Shown here piece after piece: positions 23,903-32,108 of a stretch of 64,000 bases of DNA. How positions within the stretch are numbered: the stretch's first letter is position 1; each line of letters starts with the position of its first letter. The notes under the pieces are model-generated. The model was given only the letters and a program-made list of their open reading frames with translations. It did no database searches and was not told the origin of the DNA. A program made the translations under genes and the position numbers. The DNA comes from Streptomyces poonensis (lineage in GTDB: Bacteria > Actinomycetota > Actinomycetes > Streptomycetales > Streptomycetaceae): the NCBI RefSeq assembly GCF_014650915.1, contig NZ_BMVW01000006.1:77811-141810 (forward strand), read 5' to 3'.

Positions 23903-24904
23903 TCAGACGGGGGCCCGTCCCGGCTCCTCCGCCGGAGGCGTCGGAGTCGCCGGAGCCGGGGCCGGAGCCGGAGCCGTAGCCGGTGCGGGCTCCGTGGGCG
24001 CCCGCCGTCCCCGCCCGTGACGGCCCGTGACCCACGCGCCCAGCGCCACCGCCACCCCGAACACCACCAGCAACCACGTCACCACGCGCAGCGTGCCCGT
24101 GAGGGCGTCGTAGACCGCGGCCGCCGCCCCACGCGACACGTCGGGCGGCAGATCGGCGAGTGTGAGCCGGCGCCCCACGGCCACGGCCAGTCCCAGCAGG
24201 GCGCCGCCCAGCGCCGTACCGATACCCGTCGCGAACAGCGCGCGGCGGCGGTGGGCGGCCAGCAGGACGCCCGCCACGGCCAGCGCGGCGGCGAGCGACG
24301 GCAGCCAGAACGCGGTGATCTCCAGCACGCGATACCCCTTCCGGAGCCGGTCCAGGTCGCCCGACGACAGGACGGTCACCTCGGTGTGCTCGACCGGGAT
24401 GCGGTGGGCGAGCGGGACACCGTCGTGCACGAGCTGCCGCTTGACGCGTGCGGCGACGGGCGCGACGTCGAGCGTCACGGGTCCCCCGCCCTCACCGCGT
24501 ACCGCCCGCATCACCGCGGCGTGCGTGGCCCGGTTCGCCTCGTTCCACGCCGTACGGAACGCCTCGGTGCGGGTGAAGGACCGGACGGCCCGGTACGTGA
24601 ACGAGCGCACCGGTGCGTGGAGCGCCGGGGCCACCCGGACCTCCCGCATGATCCCGTCGGTCACCGCGTCCGCGACCGCCTCCCGCACGGCCGGGTCGGC
24701 GGCCAGGGGCGCCGTCGCCGCCGCGTACCGGGCCGGGTCCCCGACGCCGTACGTGGCCCAGCCGGCCAGTGCGCCCAGCGGCGCGAACAGGCAGGCGAGG
24801 GCGATCAGGACCGGCGACAGCAGGCCGGGGACACGTCGGCGCACTCCTCCAGGCAAGACCCGCGCGACGCGGCGGGCGAGCGGGCGGACCGGGTCTGACT
24901 GCAT
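23903..24904 (-). CDS. Integral membrane protein with large extracytoplasmic domain
   Basis: 333 residues. TM1 (about 28-50) leads to a 140-residue external domain rich in Val and Ala (PAVREAVADAVTDGIMREVR, LDVAPVAARVKRQLVHDGVP, VEHTEVTVL). Three more segments at about 195-215, 223-243 and 272-292 follow, then a Pro/Ala tail PATAPAPAPAPATP. The arrangement resembles Streptomyces membrane proteins of unknown function. The external domain with repeated VxxxVxxxL patterns could bind a ligand, but no named domain is recognised. Confidence 0.7.
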   Translation of the reverse strand: MQSDPVRPLARRVARVLPGGVRRRVPGLLSPVLIALACLFAPLGALAGWATYGVGDPARYAAATAPLAADPAVREAVADAVTDGIMREVRVAPALHAPVRSFTYRAVRSFTRTEAFRTAWNEANRATHAAVMRAVRGEGGGPVTLDVAPVAARVKRQLVHDGVPLAHRIPVEHTEVTVLSSGDLDRLRKGYRVLEITAFWLPSLAAALAVAGVLLAAHRRRALFATGIGTALGGALLGLAVAVGRRLTLADLPPDVSRGAAAAVYDALTGTLRVVTWLLVVFGVAVALGAWVTGRHGRGRRAPTEPAPATAPAPAPAPATPTPPAEEPGRAPV

Positions 24905-24974
24905 ATGGCCGCAAGGGACAAGCCGAACGGGGAGCCCGAAGGCCAGGCAGCCCGAAGGCAGGGGCCGGCGGGGG

Positions 24975-25424
24975 TCAGATGCGGCGGCCCTCCGCGTTCC
25001 CGTGCAGGGGATACCGGTACCACGCCACGGCGAACACGCCCACCGCGACCAGCAGCGACAGGCCCGAGGCCCGTACGACGGTGCCGCCGTTCTGGCTGTA
25101 GAGGAAGCCGAAGGCCAGCCCCGCGAACACCGCCCACGTCAGGGCGTGCGGCTCGCGCTTCAGCCGGTGGGCGAGGGCGCGGGCGGCGGCGTACAGGACC
25201 ACGAACGCGAGCGCGCTGAGCCAGCCGAGGAGCATGTTCCCGCCGGTGATGGGCCCGGCGTCGCGGTCGAGGGCCGCCACCCAGTAGCCGTAGAGGAGAC
25301 CGAGCACCACGGGCACCGCCCAGTGCATGATCCTGTGGGTGCGCTCGCCGAAGACATCCGGCGTCGGCGAGGTACCGGGCGGAAGTGCGCGGTGCGGTCC
25401 CGCCATGTGTGTCGCGTAAGCCAT
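24975..25424 (-). CDS. Small four-helix membrane protein
   Basis: 149 residues from ATG 25424, which has AGAGGAG at good distance. A short hydrophilic start (MAYATHMAGPHRALPPG) precedes four predicted membrane helices at about 36-53, 60-80, 91-107 and 116-135. No domain is recognised. It is divergent from the gene at 25585, sharing a 160-bp promoter region. Confidence 0.68.
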   Translation of the reverse strand: MAYATHMAGPHRALPPGTSPTPDVFGERTHRIMHWAVPVVLGLLYGYWVAALDRDAGPITGGNMLLGWLSALAFVVLYAAARALAHRLKREPHALTWAVFAGLAFGFLYSQNGGTVVRASGLSLLVAVGVFAVAWYRYPLHGNAEGRRI

Positions 25425-25584
25425 GAGAGCACTCCTCTCTTTCCTCCCCCGACTTCCAGGGCACACCTCGCGCGAAGGGCCGGCAAGTCGGAACCGTTCG
25501 TCGGGGAGGTGCCTCACAGCACATCGCCTCTTACCACCCGCACCGGTTACCGTGCTGCCGTACGTGATGGATGGGGGAGGAACG

Positions 25585-27015
25585 ATGCCCGGAACGGTCC
25601 TGCTGCTGGCGGCCTCGCCTGCGGGCAAGGGGTGTCTGGTGGACGCGGCGTCCGTGCTCCCGGTGCTCGCGGCCGTCGCCCCGCCGGTGCTGGCCGGCGC
25701 GGAGACCGCGAACGTCGTCGAGCTGGCCGACCCGCTGGACCCGCAGGCCGTCCTCACCCGGCTGAGGGCCGCCGCGGGCACCCCCGGCCCGCTGACGGTC
25801 TTCCTCGCCGGCCAGCTCCAGCTCGACCGCCGCCAGCATCTGCCCCATCTCGCGCTCGCCCGCACCACCCCGGCCACCGTCCGCTACACCGGCTTCCCCT
25901 GGCACTGGTTCCGCGAGGAGCTGCGCCTGCGGCCGCCGGGTACGACCACACTCCTCGCCGACCTGCACGCGGACGCCGAGACGTGGCAGCAGCTGCGCTC
26001 CCTGTCCCTGGACGCGGGCCCCGCCGTCGCCGTGTACGGGCGCATCGCCCCGCCCCCGTCGCGCCGCTCGGTCGCGCAGCCCCTGTACATGAAGACGGTC
26101 GCGACGATCCTGCGCAGCGGCCACCGCCCGCCGCCCGCCGAGCTGCACCAGCAGGCTCTGACCCGTATCGCGAGCAAGGGGCCGGGGACGTACGGGGACG
26201 TGGTGCTGTCGTACGAGGGGACGGCGCAGGGGGGCCGGGTCGGTGCGTTCGGTGCAGCGGGAATGGGCGCGGGAGCGGGCGCGGGAGCGGTTCCCGGGGC
26301 TGGCGCCTCGGGTCTGTCCCCGGCTCCTGCGGCTTCCGCGGGGCCTGTGCCTCCTGCGGCGCCTGGGGCTTCTGGGGCCTCTGCGATGCCTGCGGGCCCT
26401 GCGGCTCCCGCCCCTTCGTACGGTTCCGCCGGGCCCCTTCCGGCGTCTCCGGCGTCTCCGGCTTCTCCGTCCTCCCCGCCGCCTCCGTCTCTTCCGTCCC
26501 TCCCCCCTCTGCCGGCCGAACCGCCCACGGTCGGCGGCCCCGCCCCGGACGACGACCCGCACGCCGCCATCTCCGCCGCCGTGCAGGCCGAGCGCCACGA
26601 CGAGGCCGACGCGCTCGCCGCACGGCACGAGGAGGCCGCGCGGCACGCGCACGGGGCCGCGTCCGAGCAGGCGCTGCACTGGGCCGAGGTCCGTGCGGAT
26701 CTCGCGATGTTCGCGGGCGACGCCGCACGCAGCTGCCGTACCTGGCTGGCGGTCGCCACCGCGCGGCTGGCCGCGGGCGAGGCCCCGGACGCGCCCGCCG
26801 TCGAGACGGCCGTGGACCGCGCCCACCACCAGTGGGGACGCGTCGACGACGCGGCGTGGGCCCGGGAGATCGGTCCCGCGCTGCTCGAGGTGCGCCAACG
26901 GGTGCCGGGCAGGCGGGCGGGAGCGCTCCGGCATGTGCAGCGGCGTCTGGCGCGACTCGAGGGCGAGACGCGGGAGCTGCGGCCGGTGCAGCGGGTGCAG
27001 CAGGTAGCGGGGTAG
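25585..27015 (+). CDS. Unrecognised protein with Pro/Ala-rich linker
   Basis: 476 residues from ATG 25585, preceded by GGGGGAGGAACG. Residues 1-210 look globular: VLLLAASPAGKGCLVDAASV, PLTVFLAGQLQLDRRQHLPH, RYTGFPWHWFREELRLRPP, TTTLLADLHADAETWQQL, LYMKTVATILRSGHRPPPAE. A 110-residue Gly/Ala/Pro/Ser linker follows (about 215-315). The C-terminal part is alpha-helical (AAVQAERHDEADALAARHEE, ALHWAEVRADLAMFAGDAAR) and TPR-like. I do not recognise the N-terminal domain. The gene lies just before a small-peptide gene and a TPR-XRE regulator, which may be functionally linked. Confidence 0.7.
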   Translation: MPGTVLLLAASPAGKGCLVDAASVLPVLAAVAPPVLAGAETANVVELADPLDPQAVLTRLRAAAGTPGPLTVFLAGQLQLDRRQHLPHLALARTTPATVRYTGFPWHWFREELRLRPPGTTTLLADLHADAETWQQLRSLSLDAGPAVAVYGRIAPPPSRRSVAQPLYMKTVATILRSGHRPPPAELHQQALTRIASKGPGTYGDVVLSYEGTAQGGRVGAFGAAGMGAGAGAGAVPGAGASGLSPAPAASAGPVPPAAPGASGASAMPAGPAAPAPSYGSAGPLPASPASPASPSSPPPPSLPSLPPLPAEPPTVGGPAPDDDPHAAISAAVQAERHDEADALAARHEEAARHAHGAASEQALHWAEVRADLAMFAGDAARSCRTWLAVATARLAAGEAPDAPAVETAVDRAHHQWGRVDDAAWAREIGPALLEVRQRVPGRRAGALRHVQRRLARLEGETRELRPVQRVQQVAG

Positions 27016-27107
27016 AGGGGCGGCGGGGCGGAACGTGTGACCGGGGCGGTACGTGCCACCGGGCACCGTGTCTCAGGTGCGCGTGAGGGGGCCCGGCCGT
27101 ACGGCGA

Positions 27108-27209
27108 TCAGTGCGGCCGTACCACGTTCGCCGCGGTGACCAGGGCGGCCACCGCGAGCAGCGCGGCGCCGAGCGGGCGGGCGTGGCGGGAGAGCAGTTG
27201 TCGGAGCAC
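27108..27209 (-). CDS. 33-residue membrane-like peptide, divergent to TPR regulator
   Basis: GTG 27209 with GCGAGG 8 nt upstream starts a 33-codon frame. The product begins MLRQLLSRHARPLGAALLAV and ends ALVTAANVVRPH: a basic N-terminus, one hydrophobic segment of about 17 residues, and a short polar end. It is divergent from the XRE-TPR regulator and separated from it by TTAACG palindromes. It could be a small membrane protein or the precursor of a signalling peptide sensed by the TPR protein. The evidence is only the start, ribosome site and composition. Confidence 0.4.
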   Translation of the reverse strand: MLRQLLSRHARPLGAALLAVAALVTAANVVRPH

Positions 27210-27277
27210 GGCGACCTCGCAATGAGAAGCGGGGACAACGGCGACGGGGCCACGGCGCCGCAGCTGGCGACAGCGGC

Positions 27278-27309
27278 GCGTTAAACGGGCTTAACGCGCT
27301 GCTTAACGT
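27278..27309. promoter_or_regulatory. TTAACG inverted/direct repeat operator candidate
   Basis: GCGTTAA (27278-27284) and TTAACGC (27291-27297) form a perfect 7-bp inverted repeat with a 6-bp spacer. A further TTAACGT (27303-27309) repeats the right half-site 12 bp on. AT-rich half-sites stand out in this GC background, between the divergent small ORF and the regulator gene. Confidence 0.55.
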
Positions 27310-27404
27310 AAGGGCTTGTGACGTCAACAGCAAGAGCGCACGGCCGAGTTGGCGCTGTGAGTGGAAAGTGCCGGCTCAACTCGGCTTACTGGCATGCTTG
27401 TCCC

Positions 27405-28748
27405 ATGCCCGAGCGCGACGACCCGGAGACCATCGGGCGCAGAGTGCAGCAGCTGCGCGCCCAACGCGGTCTCACCCAGCGGCAGCTGGCCCAGCCGGCC
27501 TACACGCCCGCGTACATCTCCACCGTCGAGGCGGGGCGGGTGCGCGCCTCCGACCAGGCGCTGAACCACATCGCCGGCCGGCTCGGCGTCGCGTACGAGG
27601 AGCTGGCCACCGGCCGTCCCGCCCACCTCGCCACCGAGCTGCGGCTGCGGCTGACCGACGCCCAGCGCACGCTCGCCACCGGCGAGGCCCAGATCGCGGC
27701 CGAGAGCTACGCGACGCTCCTGAAGGAGGCCGAGGAGCACGGGCTCGTCGCCGAGCAGGCCGCGGCCCTCCTCGGGCTCGGCGAGTGCGGCCTGGACACG
27801 GGCGACCTGACGGTGGCCCTCACCTACTTCGAGCGCGCGGAACGGACGCTCGCCGACGCACCGCTGCCCGCCCGCGTCCCCGCGGTGCGCGGCCGGGTGG
27901 TCGCCCACTACCTGGCCGGTGAACTCCGGTACGCCTGCTACCTGCTGGAGACCACGCTCGACGAGCTGAACCGCGGCGGCCTGCACGACCCCGACGCGCT
28001 GCTGCTGCTCTACGCGAGCGCCATCGCCCCCTACATGGACCTGGGCGCCCACGCGCGCGCGGCACAGGCGGCCGAGCTGGCGCTGGCGCTCGCGCCGCAG
28101 GTGAAGGACCCGGTGCTGGTGGCCCGCATGCACCGCCAGGTGGCCCGGACACTGATCGCCGAGGGACGGACCGCCGAGGCCGACGCGTCCCTGGCCAAGG
28201 CGGCCGAGCTGTACCGCCAGCTGCAGATCCGCACCGAGCTCGCCAACTGCCACTGGATGCGCGGTTACCTGTACGCGCAGAACGGCGAGCTGGCGCGCGC
28301 GGAGAGCGAGCTCCGGGAGGCGCGCACCATGCTGTCGGCCCGCCGCGCCACGCTCTACCTCAGCCAGGTGACGGTCGAGCTGGCCGACGTGCTGCACCGG
28401 CGCGGCGCCTCGGAGGAGGCCGCCGGCCTGCTCCACGAGGTGCTCGGCGACCTCTCGTCCGAACGCGGCGCCGTGCACTCCGCCGCCGCGCACCGCCTGC
28501 TCGGCATCATCGCCGAGGACGCGCGCGACACCGAGTCCGCCGAGGAGCACTACGTCCGCGCGCTCAGCCTGCTGGAGCGGGCCGGGGCGGCCGGCGACCT
28601 GGCCGACCTGTGCCGGCTGCTCGGTGACCTGCTGCGCCGTACCGGCCGGGTGGAGGCGGCCCTGGACGCGTACCGGACCGGCCTCGGCCACCGCACGGCG
28701 CCGGGGACGACGACGCTGGGTCCGGCCCCGGCCCAGCCGCCTCTGTGA
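27405..28748 (+). CDS. XRE-family regulator with TPR domain
   Basis: 447 residues from ATG 27405. The N-terminal XRE helix-turn-helix (IGRRVQQLRAQRGLTQRQLA, YISTVEAGRVRASDQALNHI) spans residues about 8-70. The rest is a superhelix of tetratricopeptide repeats: AESYATLLKEAEEHGLVAEQ, ALTYFERAERTLAD, ADASLAKAAELYRQLQ, ELADVLHRRGASEEAAGLLH, SAEEHYVRALSLLERAGAAG. Architecture is like that of peptide-sensing regulators (RRNPP type), though the family link is by domain order only. No ribosome site precedes the ATG, so the mRNA may be leaderless. The palindromes at 27278-27309 are likely its operator. The gene ends in a compound terminator. Confidence 0.88.
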   Translation: MPERDDPETIGRRVQQLRAQRGLTQRQLAQPAYTPAYISTVEAGRVRASDQALNHIAGRLGVAYEELATGRPAHLATELRLRLTDAQRTLATGEAQIAAESYATLLKEAEEHGLVAEQAAALLGLGECGLDTGDLTVALTYFERAERTLADAPLPARVPAVRGRVVAHYLAGELRYACYLLETTLDELNRGGLHDPDALLLLYASAIAPYMDLGAHARAAQAAELALALAPQVKDPVLVARMHRQVARTLIAEGRTAEADASLAKAAELYRQLQIRTELANCHWMRGYLYAQNGELARAESELREARTMLSARRATLYLSQVTVELADVLHRRGASEEAAGLLHEVLGDLSSERGAVHSAAAHRLLGIIAEDARDTESAEEHYVRALSLLERAGAAGDLADLCRLLGDLLRRTGRVEAALDAYRTGLGHRTAPGTTTLGPAPAQPPL

Positions 28749-28790
28749 GCGCCGCCTGAACACCCTGTGAGGGGACACAGGGGCGGCGCC
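28749..28790 (+). terminator. Compound terminator after TPR regulator
   Basis: An outer stem GCGCCGCC / GGCGGCGC encloses an inner stem CCCTGTG / CACAGGG, starting at the base after the stop codon. Confidence 0.8.
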
Positions 28791-28848
28791 TAGCCTTCGG
28801 CGGCACACAGGTGTGCGGACGGTGGGCGAACGGGCGGAAGCGGGGCGC

Positions 28849-29871
28849 GTGAGGAATCAGCGGAGCGGTGCGGCCGACGGTGTGCGCCTCGCCGCGCGGG
28901 CGCTCGTGTACGCCGCGCTCGGCGGCCTCGCGCTCGCCGCCATCGCCACGGTCGTGTCGGTCCTCGGACCAGTGCTCGCCCTGGATCTCGCCACCCCCGC
29001 GATGGCCGCCTGGTGGACGGTGTTCACGGCCGTGGTCGTGCAGGGAGTGCCGTTTCTGCTGCTGGGCACGCTCGTGTCGGCCGCGATCGGTGCCTTCGTA
29101 CCGGAGCGGGTGTTCGGCCGGCTGCTGCCGCGCAGCCCCGCGCTCGCCGTGCCGGTCGCGGGCGCGGCGGGTGTCGTGCTCCCCGGCTGCGAGTGCGCGT
29201 CCGTCCCGGTGGCGGGCAGCCTGATACGCCGCGGGGTCGCGCCCGCCGCCGCGCTGGCCTTCCTGCTCTCCGCGCCCGCGATCAACCCGGTGGTGCTGGT
29301 CGCCACCTCCCTCGCCTTCCCCGGGCAGCCGGCCATGGTCCTGGCCCGGCTGCTCGCCTCGCTCGCGGCGGCGCTGGTGATGGGCTGGCTGTGGGTGCGC
29401 TTCGGCAAGGAGGAGTGGCTGCGGCTGCCGGAGCGCCGTACGTCCTCCGCCGGGTCCGGAGCGCCGCGGTCCCGCTGGGACGGCTTCCGCGCCGGACTCC
29501 AGCACGACTTCCTCCACGCGGGCGGCTTCCTCGTGGTGGGCGCGGCCGCGGCGGCGACGTTCGGCATCGTCGTCCCGCGCTCGGTCCTCGACACCTTCAC
29601 GGGTTCCCCCTGGCTGTCCGTCCTCCTGCTCGCGGTCCTGGCCGTGGTGCTGTGCGTGTGCAGCGAGGCGGACGCCTTCGTCGCGGCCTCGCTGACCGGC
29701 TTCTCGCCGACGGCCCGGCTGGCCTTCATGGTGGTCGGCCCGATGGTGGACCTGAAGCTGATCGCCCTCCAGGCGGGCACGTTCGGCCGCTCCTTCGCCG
29801 TACGGTTCTCCGCGGCCACCTGGGCCGTCGCGGTCACGAGCAGCGTCCTGGCGGGGTGGTGGCTGCTGTGA
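28849..29871 (+). CDS. YraQ/DUF318-family permease
   Basis: About 340 residues from GTG 28849 (GTG 28813 and 28822 are in-frame alternatives). It has eight or more membrane helices and the two conserved permease motifs: GVVLPGCECASVPVAGSLIR with SAPAINPVVLVATSLAFPG, and the repeat VLCVCSEADAFVAASLTGF with VVGPMVDLKLIALQ. This ArsP_1/DUF318 family exports or moves unknown small compounds, sometimes organoarsenicals or metals. The Cys residues in PGCECAS and VCS are family features. It overlaps the next gene by GTGA, making a two-gene operon with its usual TIGR03943 partner. Confidence 0.85.
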   Translation: MRNQRSGAADGVRLAARALVYAALGGLALAAIATVVSVLGPVLALDLATPAMAAWWTVFTAVVVQGVPFLLLGTLVSAAIGAFVPERVFGRLLPRSPALAVPVAGAAGVVLPGCECASVPVAGSLIRRGVAPAAALAFLLSAPAINPVVLVATSLAFPGQPAMVLARLLASLAAALVMGWLWVRFGKEEWLRLPERRTSSAGSGAPRSRWDGFRAGLQHDFLHAGGFLVVGAAAAATFGIVVPRSVLDTFTGSPWLSVLLLAVLAVVLCVCSEADAFVAASLTGFSPTARLAFMVVGPMVDLKLIALQAGTFGRSFAVRFSAATWAVAVTSSVLAGWWLL

Positions 29872-30599
29872 GGCGGTACGGTCCGGCGGTCCTGCTCCTG
29901 CTGTCCGGCGCGGCGATCCTGCGGATCTCGCTGTTCAGCGAGGTGTACCTGCGGTACGTGCAGCCGGGCCTGCGTCCGTTCCTGATCGCGTCGGGGGTGG
30001 TGCTGGTGCTGCTGGGGGCGGTTTCGGGATGGAGGTCCGCCCGTGACCGGGCGAACCACTCCCATGAGGGCCACTCTCATGCCCACGGCCCCCGTGTCGC
30101 CCTGCTCCTCGCCGTTCCCGCCCTCGCCCTCCTCCTGTCCCCGCCTCCGGCCCTCGGCTCCTACAGCGCGGAGCGCGAGGCGGCGCGGTACGCGGCCCAG
30201 GGCGTCGGCACGTTCCCGGAACTCCCGGCCGGGGACCCCGTCGACCTCACCCTGGGCGAGTACACCTCCCGCGCGATCTACGACAGCGAACGCTCGCTGA
30301 AGGGCCGCACGGTCCGGATGACGGGCTTCGTCACGCGGGAGGAGAACGAGGACGACGAGGGCGACGACGGCACCTGGTACCTCACCCGCCTCCTGGTCTC
30401 CTGCTGCGCCGCCGACGCCGCCCCGTACAGGATCGAGATCCGCGAGGCGGACGCGCCGCCGGCGGACGCGTGGGTCACCGTCACCGGCACCTGGCACCCG
30501 AAGGGCGACCTCGGCACGGACGGGGCCTGGCCGCCGGTCCTGGACGCGACCTCGGTGAAGAGGGTGGCGGAGCCGCGGAATCCGTACGAGAAGCGCTGA
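29868..30599 (+). CDS. TIGR03943-family permease partner protein
   Basis: 243 residues from GTG 29868, overlapping the permease stop. Two membrane segments (about 5-20 and 37-54) flank a short turn, followed by a His-rich stretch NHSHEGHSHAHG (about 63-74), a third segment (about 78-92) and an extracellular OB-like domain with RTVRMTGFVTREE and LLVSCCAADAAPYRIEI. The His-rich loop and Cys pair suggest metal contact. In Bacillus the equivalent pair is YcgR/YcgQ. The two proteins probably form one membrane complex. No zinc- or copper-responsive box was recognised upstream. Confidence 0.82.
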   Translation: MRRYGPAVLLLLSGAAILRISLFSEVYLRYVQPGLRPFLIASGVVLVLLGAVSGWRSARDRANHSHEGHSHAHGPRVALLLAVPALALLLSPPPALGSYSAEREAARYAAQGVGTFPELPAGDPVDLTLGEYTSRAIYDSERSLKGRTVRMTGFVTREENEDDEGDDGTWYLTRLLVSCCAADAAPYRIEIREADAPPADAWVTVTGTWHPKGDLGTDGAWPPVLDATSVKRVAEPRNPYEKR

Positions 30600-30620
30600 C
30601 CGCGGCCGGGACGGCGCTGT

Positions 30621-31400
30621 TCACAGGCCGGAGGCCGACTCCGCGATCACCTGGCCCCGCGCGTCGTACACGGTGACCTTCCAGGAGGGGCCCCCGGGGG
30701 CGTCGGAACCGGTCTGCTGCTCGGGTGCCTCGGCACTCGCGTACCAGACACCCCACGTCGTGTTCCCCGCCAGCCGCAGCACGGTGCCCTCCACCGGGGT
30801 GCCCCCGGCCGTCTCGATCTCGACCCGGGCCGCCGCCTCCCGGACGCCGTAGTAGACCCCGGAGAGGAAGTAGCCACCGTCGCCCGAGCCCGACGCCTGG
30901 ACGGAGACACCCGGTTCGCTCAGGTCGAGGTTGCCGTCCACGACGCTGCGGAACTCCACCGGCGGACCGTCCGGCTCGTGCCAGTACTTGCCCTCCTCCG
31001 TCAGCCACACCTCGGTACCGGGCGCCGCCGTCACCCGCTCGCCGGGCTCGACGACCCGTGCCCGCCCGGCGGGCGCGGAGGAGGACGGCGAGGAGGACGG
31101 TGAGGCGGACGGGGTCACGGTGGCGGCCGGGGGCGTGACGCGCTCGGCCGGTCCGCCGGAGGCGTCCGGGCGCAGCGCCAGTACGGCGGCCAGCGGCAGG
31201 AGCAGTACGGCGGCCGCACCGCCCATGGCGACGGCCCGGCGCCGCCGCACGCGCCGCCGGCCGTCCCGTTCGATCGCGGCCAGCGGTACGGCGGACGGGC
31301 TGACGCCGTGCGCGGCCTCGGCGAGCGCGTCGCGCAGCCGCCGCTCGGTGTCGCCGGTGGCGCCCTGGCCGACCGGGTCACGCGAGGTGGGATGGCTCAT
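30621..31400 (-). CDS. Anti-sigma factor with extracellular sensor domain
   Basis: 259 residues, overlapping the sigma gene by ATGA. A cytosolic segment (about 1-56) with RRLRDALAEAAHGV and a basic RRRVRRRR stretch precedes one membrane helix (57-76). A Ser/Pro linker (90-108) leads to an external domain from residue 115: VEPGERVTAAPGTEVWLTEE, EFRSVVDGNLDLSEPGVSVQ, YFLSGVYYGVREAAARVEIE. The domain is unnamed but has a clear paralogue in the secreted protein at 32099-32653. Function as anti-sigma is inferred from operon position and topology; no ZAS zinc motif is present. Confidence 0.72.
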   Translation of the reverse strand: MSHPTSRDPVGQGATGDTERRLRDALAEAAHGVSPSAVPLAAIERDGRRRVRRRRAVAMGGAAAVLLLPLAAVLALRPDASGGPAERVTPPAATVTPSASPSSSPSSSAPAGRARVVEPGERVTAAPGTEVWLTEEGKYWHEPDGPPVEFRSVVDGNLDLSEPGVSVQASGSGDGGYFLSGVYYGVREAAARVEIETAGGTPVEGTVLRLAGNTTWGVWYASAEAPEQQTGSDAPGGPSWKVTVYDARGQVIAESASGL

Positions 31401-31966
31401 GGGCGGGCTCCGGGGACGCTCGGAGGGGCGAATACGGGGTGGGCGCGCAGGGCGGCGAGGCCGCGCCGGACATGGGTCTTGACCGTGCCGACCGAGCAGC
31501 CGAGCACCTCGGCTATCTCGCCCTCGCTCAGGTCCTCCCAGAAGCGGAGCACCATCACGGACCGCTGCCGCGCCGACAGGGCGGCGAGCGCCTCGGTCAC
31601 CGCCGCCCGCTGCGCGACGGAGTCGGCGTGCCCCGCCTCCGGCTGGTGCACCCGCTCCGGCAGGAACGGCATCAGCAGATGGGCGACGCGTCTCTTGCGT
31701 ACGCGGCTGATGTTGTTGTTGACCAGGGACCGCCGTACGTACAGGTCGACGTCGTCCCGTGGGATGCGCAGCCAGCGGGCGTAGACCTTGGCCAGCGTGG
31801 TCTGCACGAGGTCCTCCGCCTCGTGGAAGTCGCCGGTCAGCATGTGCGCGGTGCGGACCAGCCGGGGCCAGGCGGAGGTGGCGTACGCGGCGAAGTCGTC
31901 GTCCGCGGCCGGGGCCTGGGCCTGCGGAAGACCGGCGGCGAGGACTTCGGGGTCAGGGTGCGGCAC
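31397..31966 (-). CDS. SigE-family ECF RNA polymerase sigma factor
   Basis: 189 residues from GTG 31966, with GAGGACC upstream. Region 2 reads DFAAYATSAWPRLVRTAHML and GDFHEAEDLVQTTLAKVYAR, region 4 reads ALAALSARQRSVMVLRFWED, LSEGEIAEVLGCSVGTVKTH and VRRGLAALR. This is the actinobacterial SigE-family subgroup, in which the downstream gene normally encodes a membrane anti-sigma factor, as here. A terminator-like hairpin separates it from the secreted paralogue gene upstream. Confidence 0.92.
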   Translation of the reverse strand: MPHPDPEVLAAGLPQAQAPAADDDFAAYATSAWPRLVRTAHMLTGDFHEAEDLVQTTLAKVYARWLRIPRDDVDLYVRRSLVNNNISRVRKRRVAHLLMPFLPERVHQPEAGHADSVAQRAAVTEALAALSARQRSVMVLRFWEDLSEGEIAEVLGCSVGTVKTHVRRGLAALRAHPVFAPPSVPGARP

Positions 31967-32002
31967 GGGCGACGGTCCTCGGGTCGGGAACGTGGGGGAG
32001 CG

Positions 32003-32035
32003 GGGCGGGGGCCGGTCAGCCGGCGGCCCCCGCCC
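32003..32035 (-). terminator. Terminator-like hairpin between secreted paralogue and sigma gene
   Basis: An 11-bp perfect stem GGGCGGGGGCC / GGCCCCCGCCC with an 11-nt loop. It would end or attenuate transcription coming from the upstream minus-strand gene. Confidence 0.7.
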
Positions 32036-32052
32036 GGCGGTGACACAGGAGC

Positions 32053-32108
32053 GTCGTCACCGGGGTGTCGTCACCGGAGTGCCGTCACCGGGGTGTCGTC
32101 ACCGGGGG
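32053..32108. repeat. 14-nt tandem repeat overlapping a stop codon
   Basis: Four units of GTCGTCACCGGGGT with single-base variants at 32053, 32067, 32081 and 32095. The last unit overlaps the stop codon of the secreted paralogue gene. Confidence 0.85.

Noticed and set aside
27073..27333. An 86-codon minus-strand frame overlapping the 33-codon ORF
   Set aside because: It is Arg/Pro-rich, has no ribosome site, and conflicts with the better small frame and the operator region.
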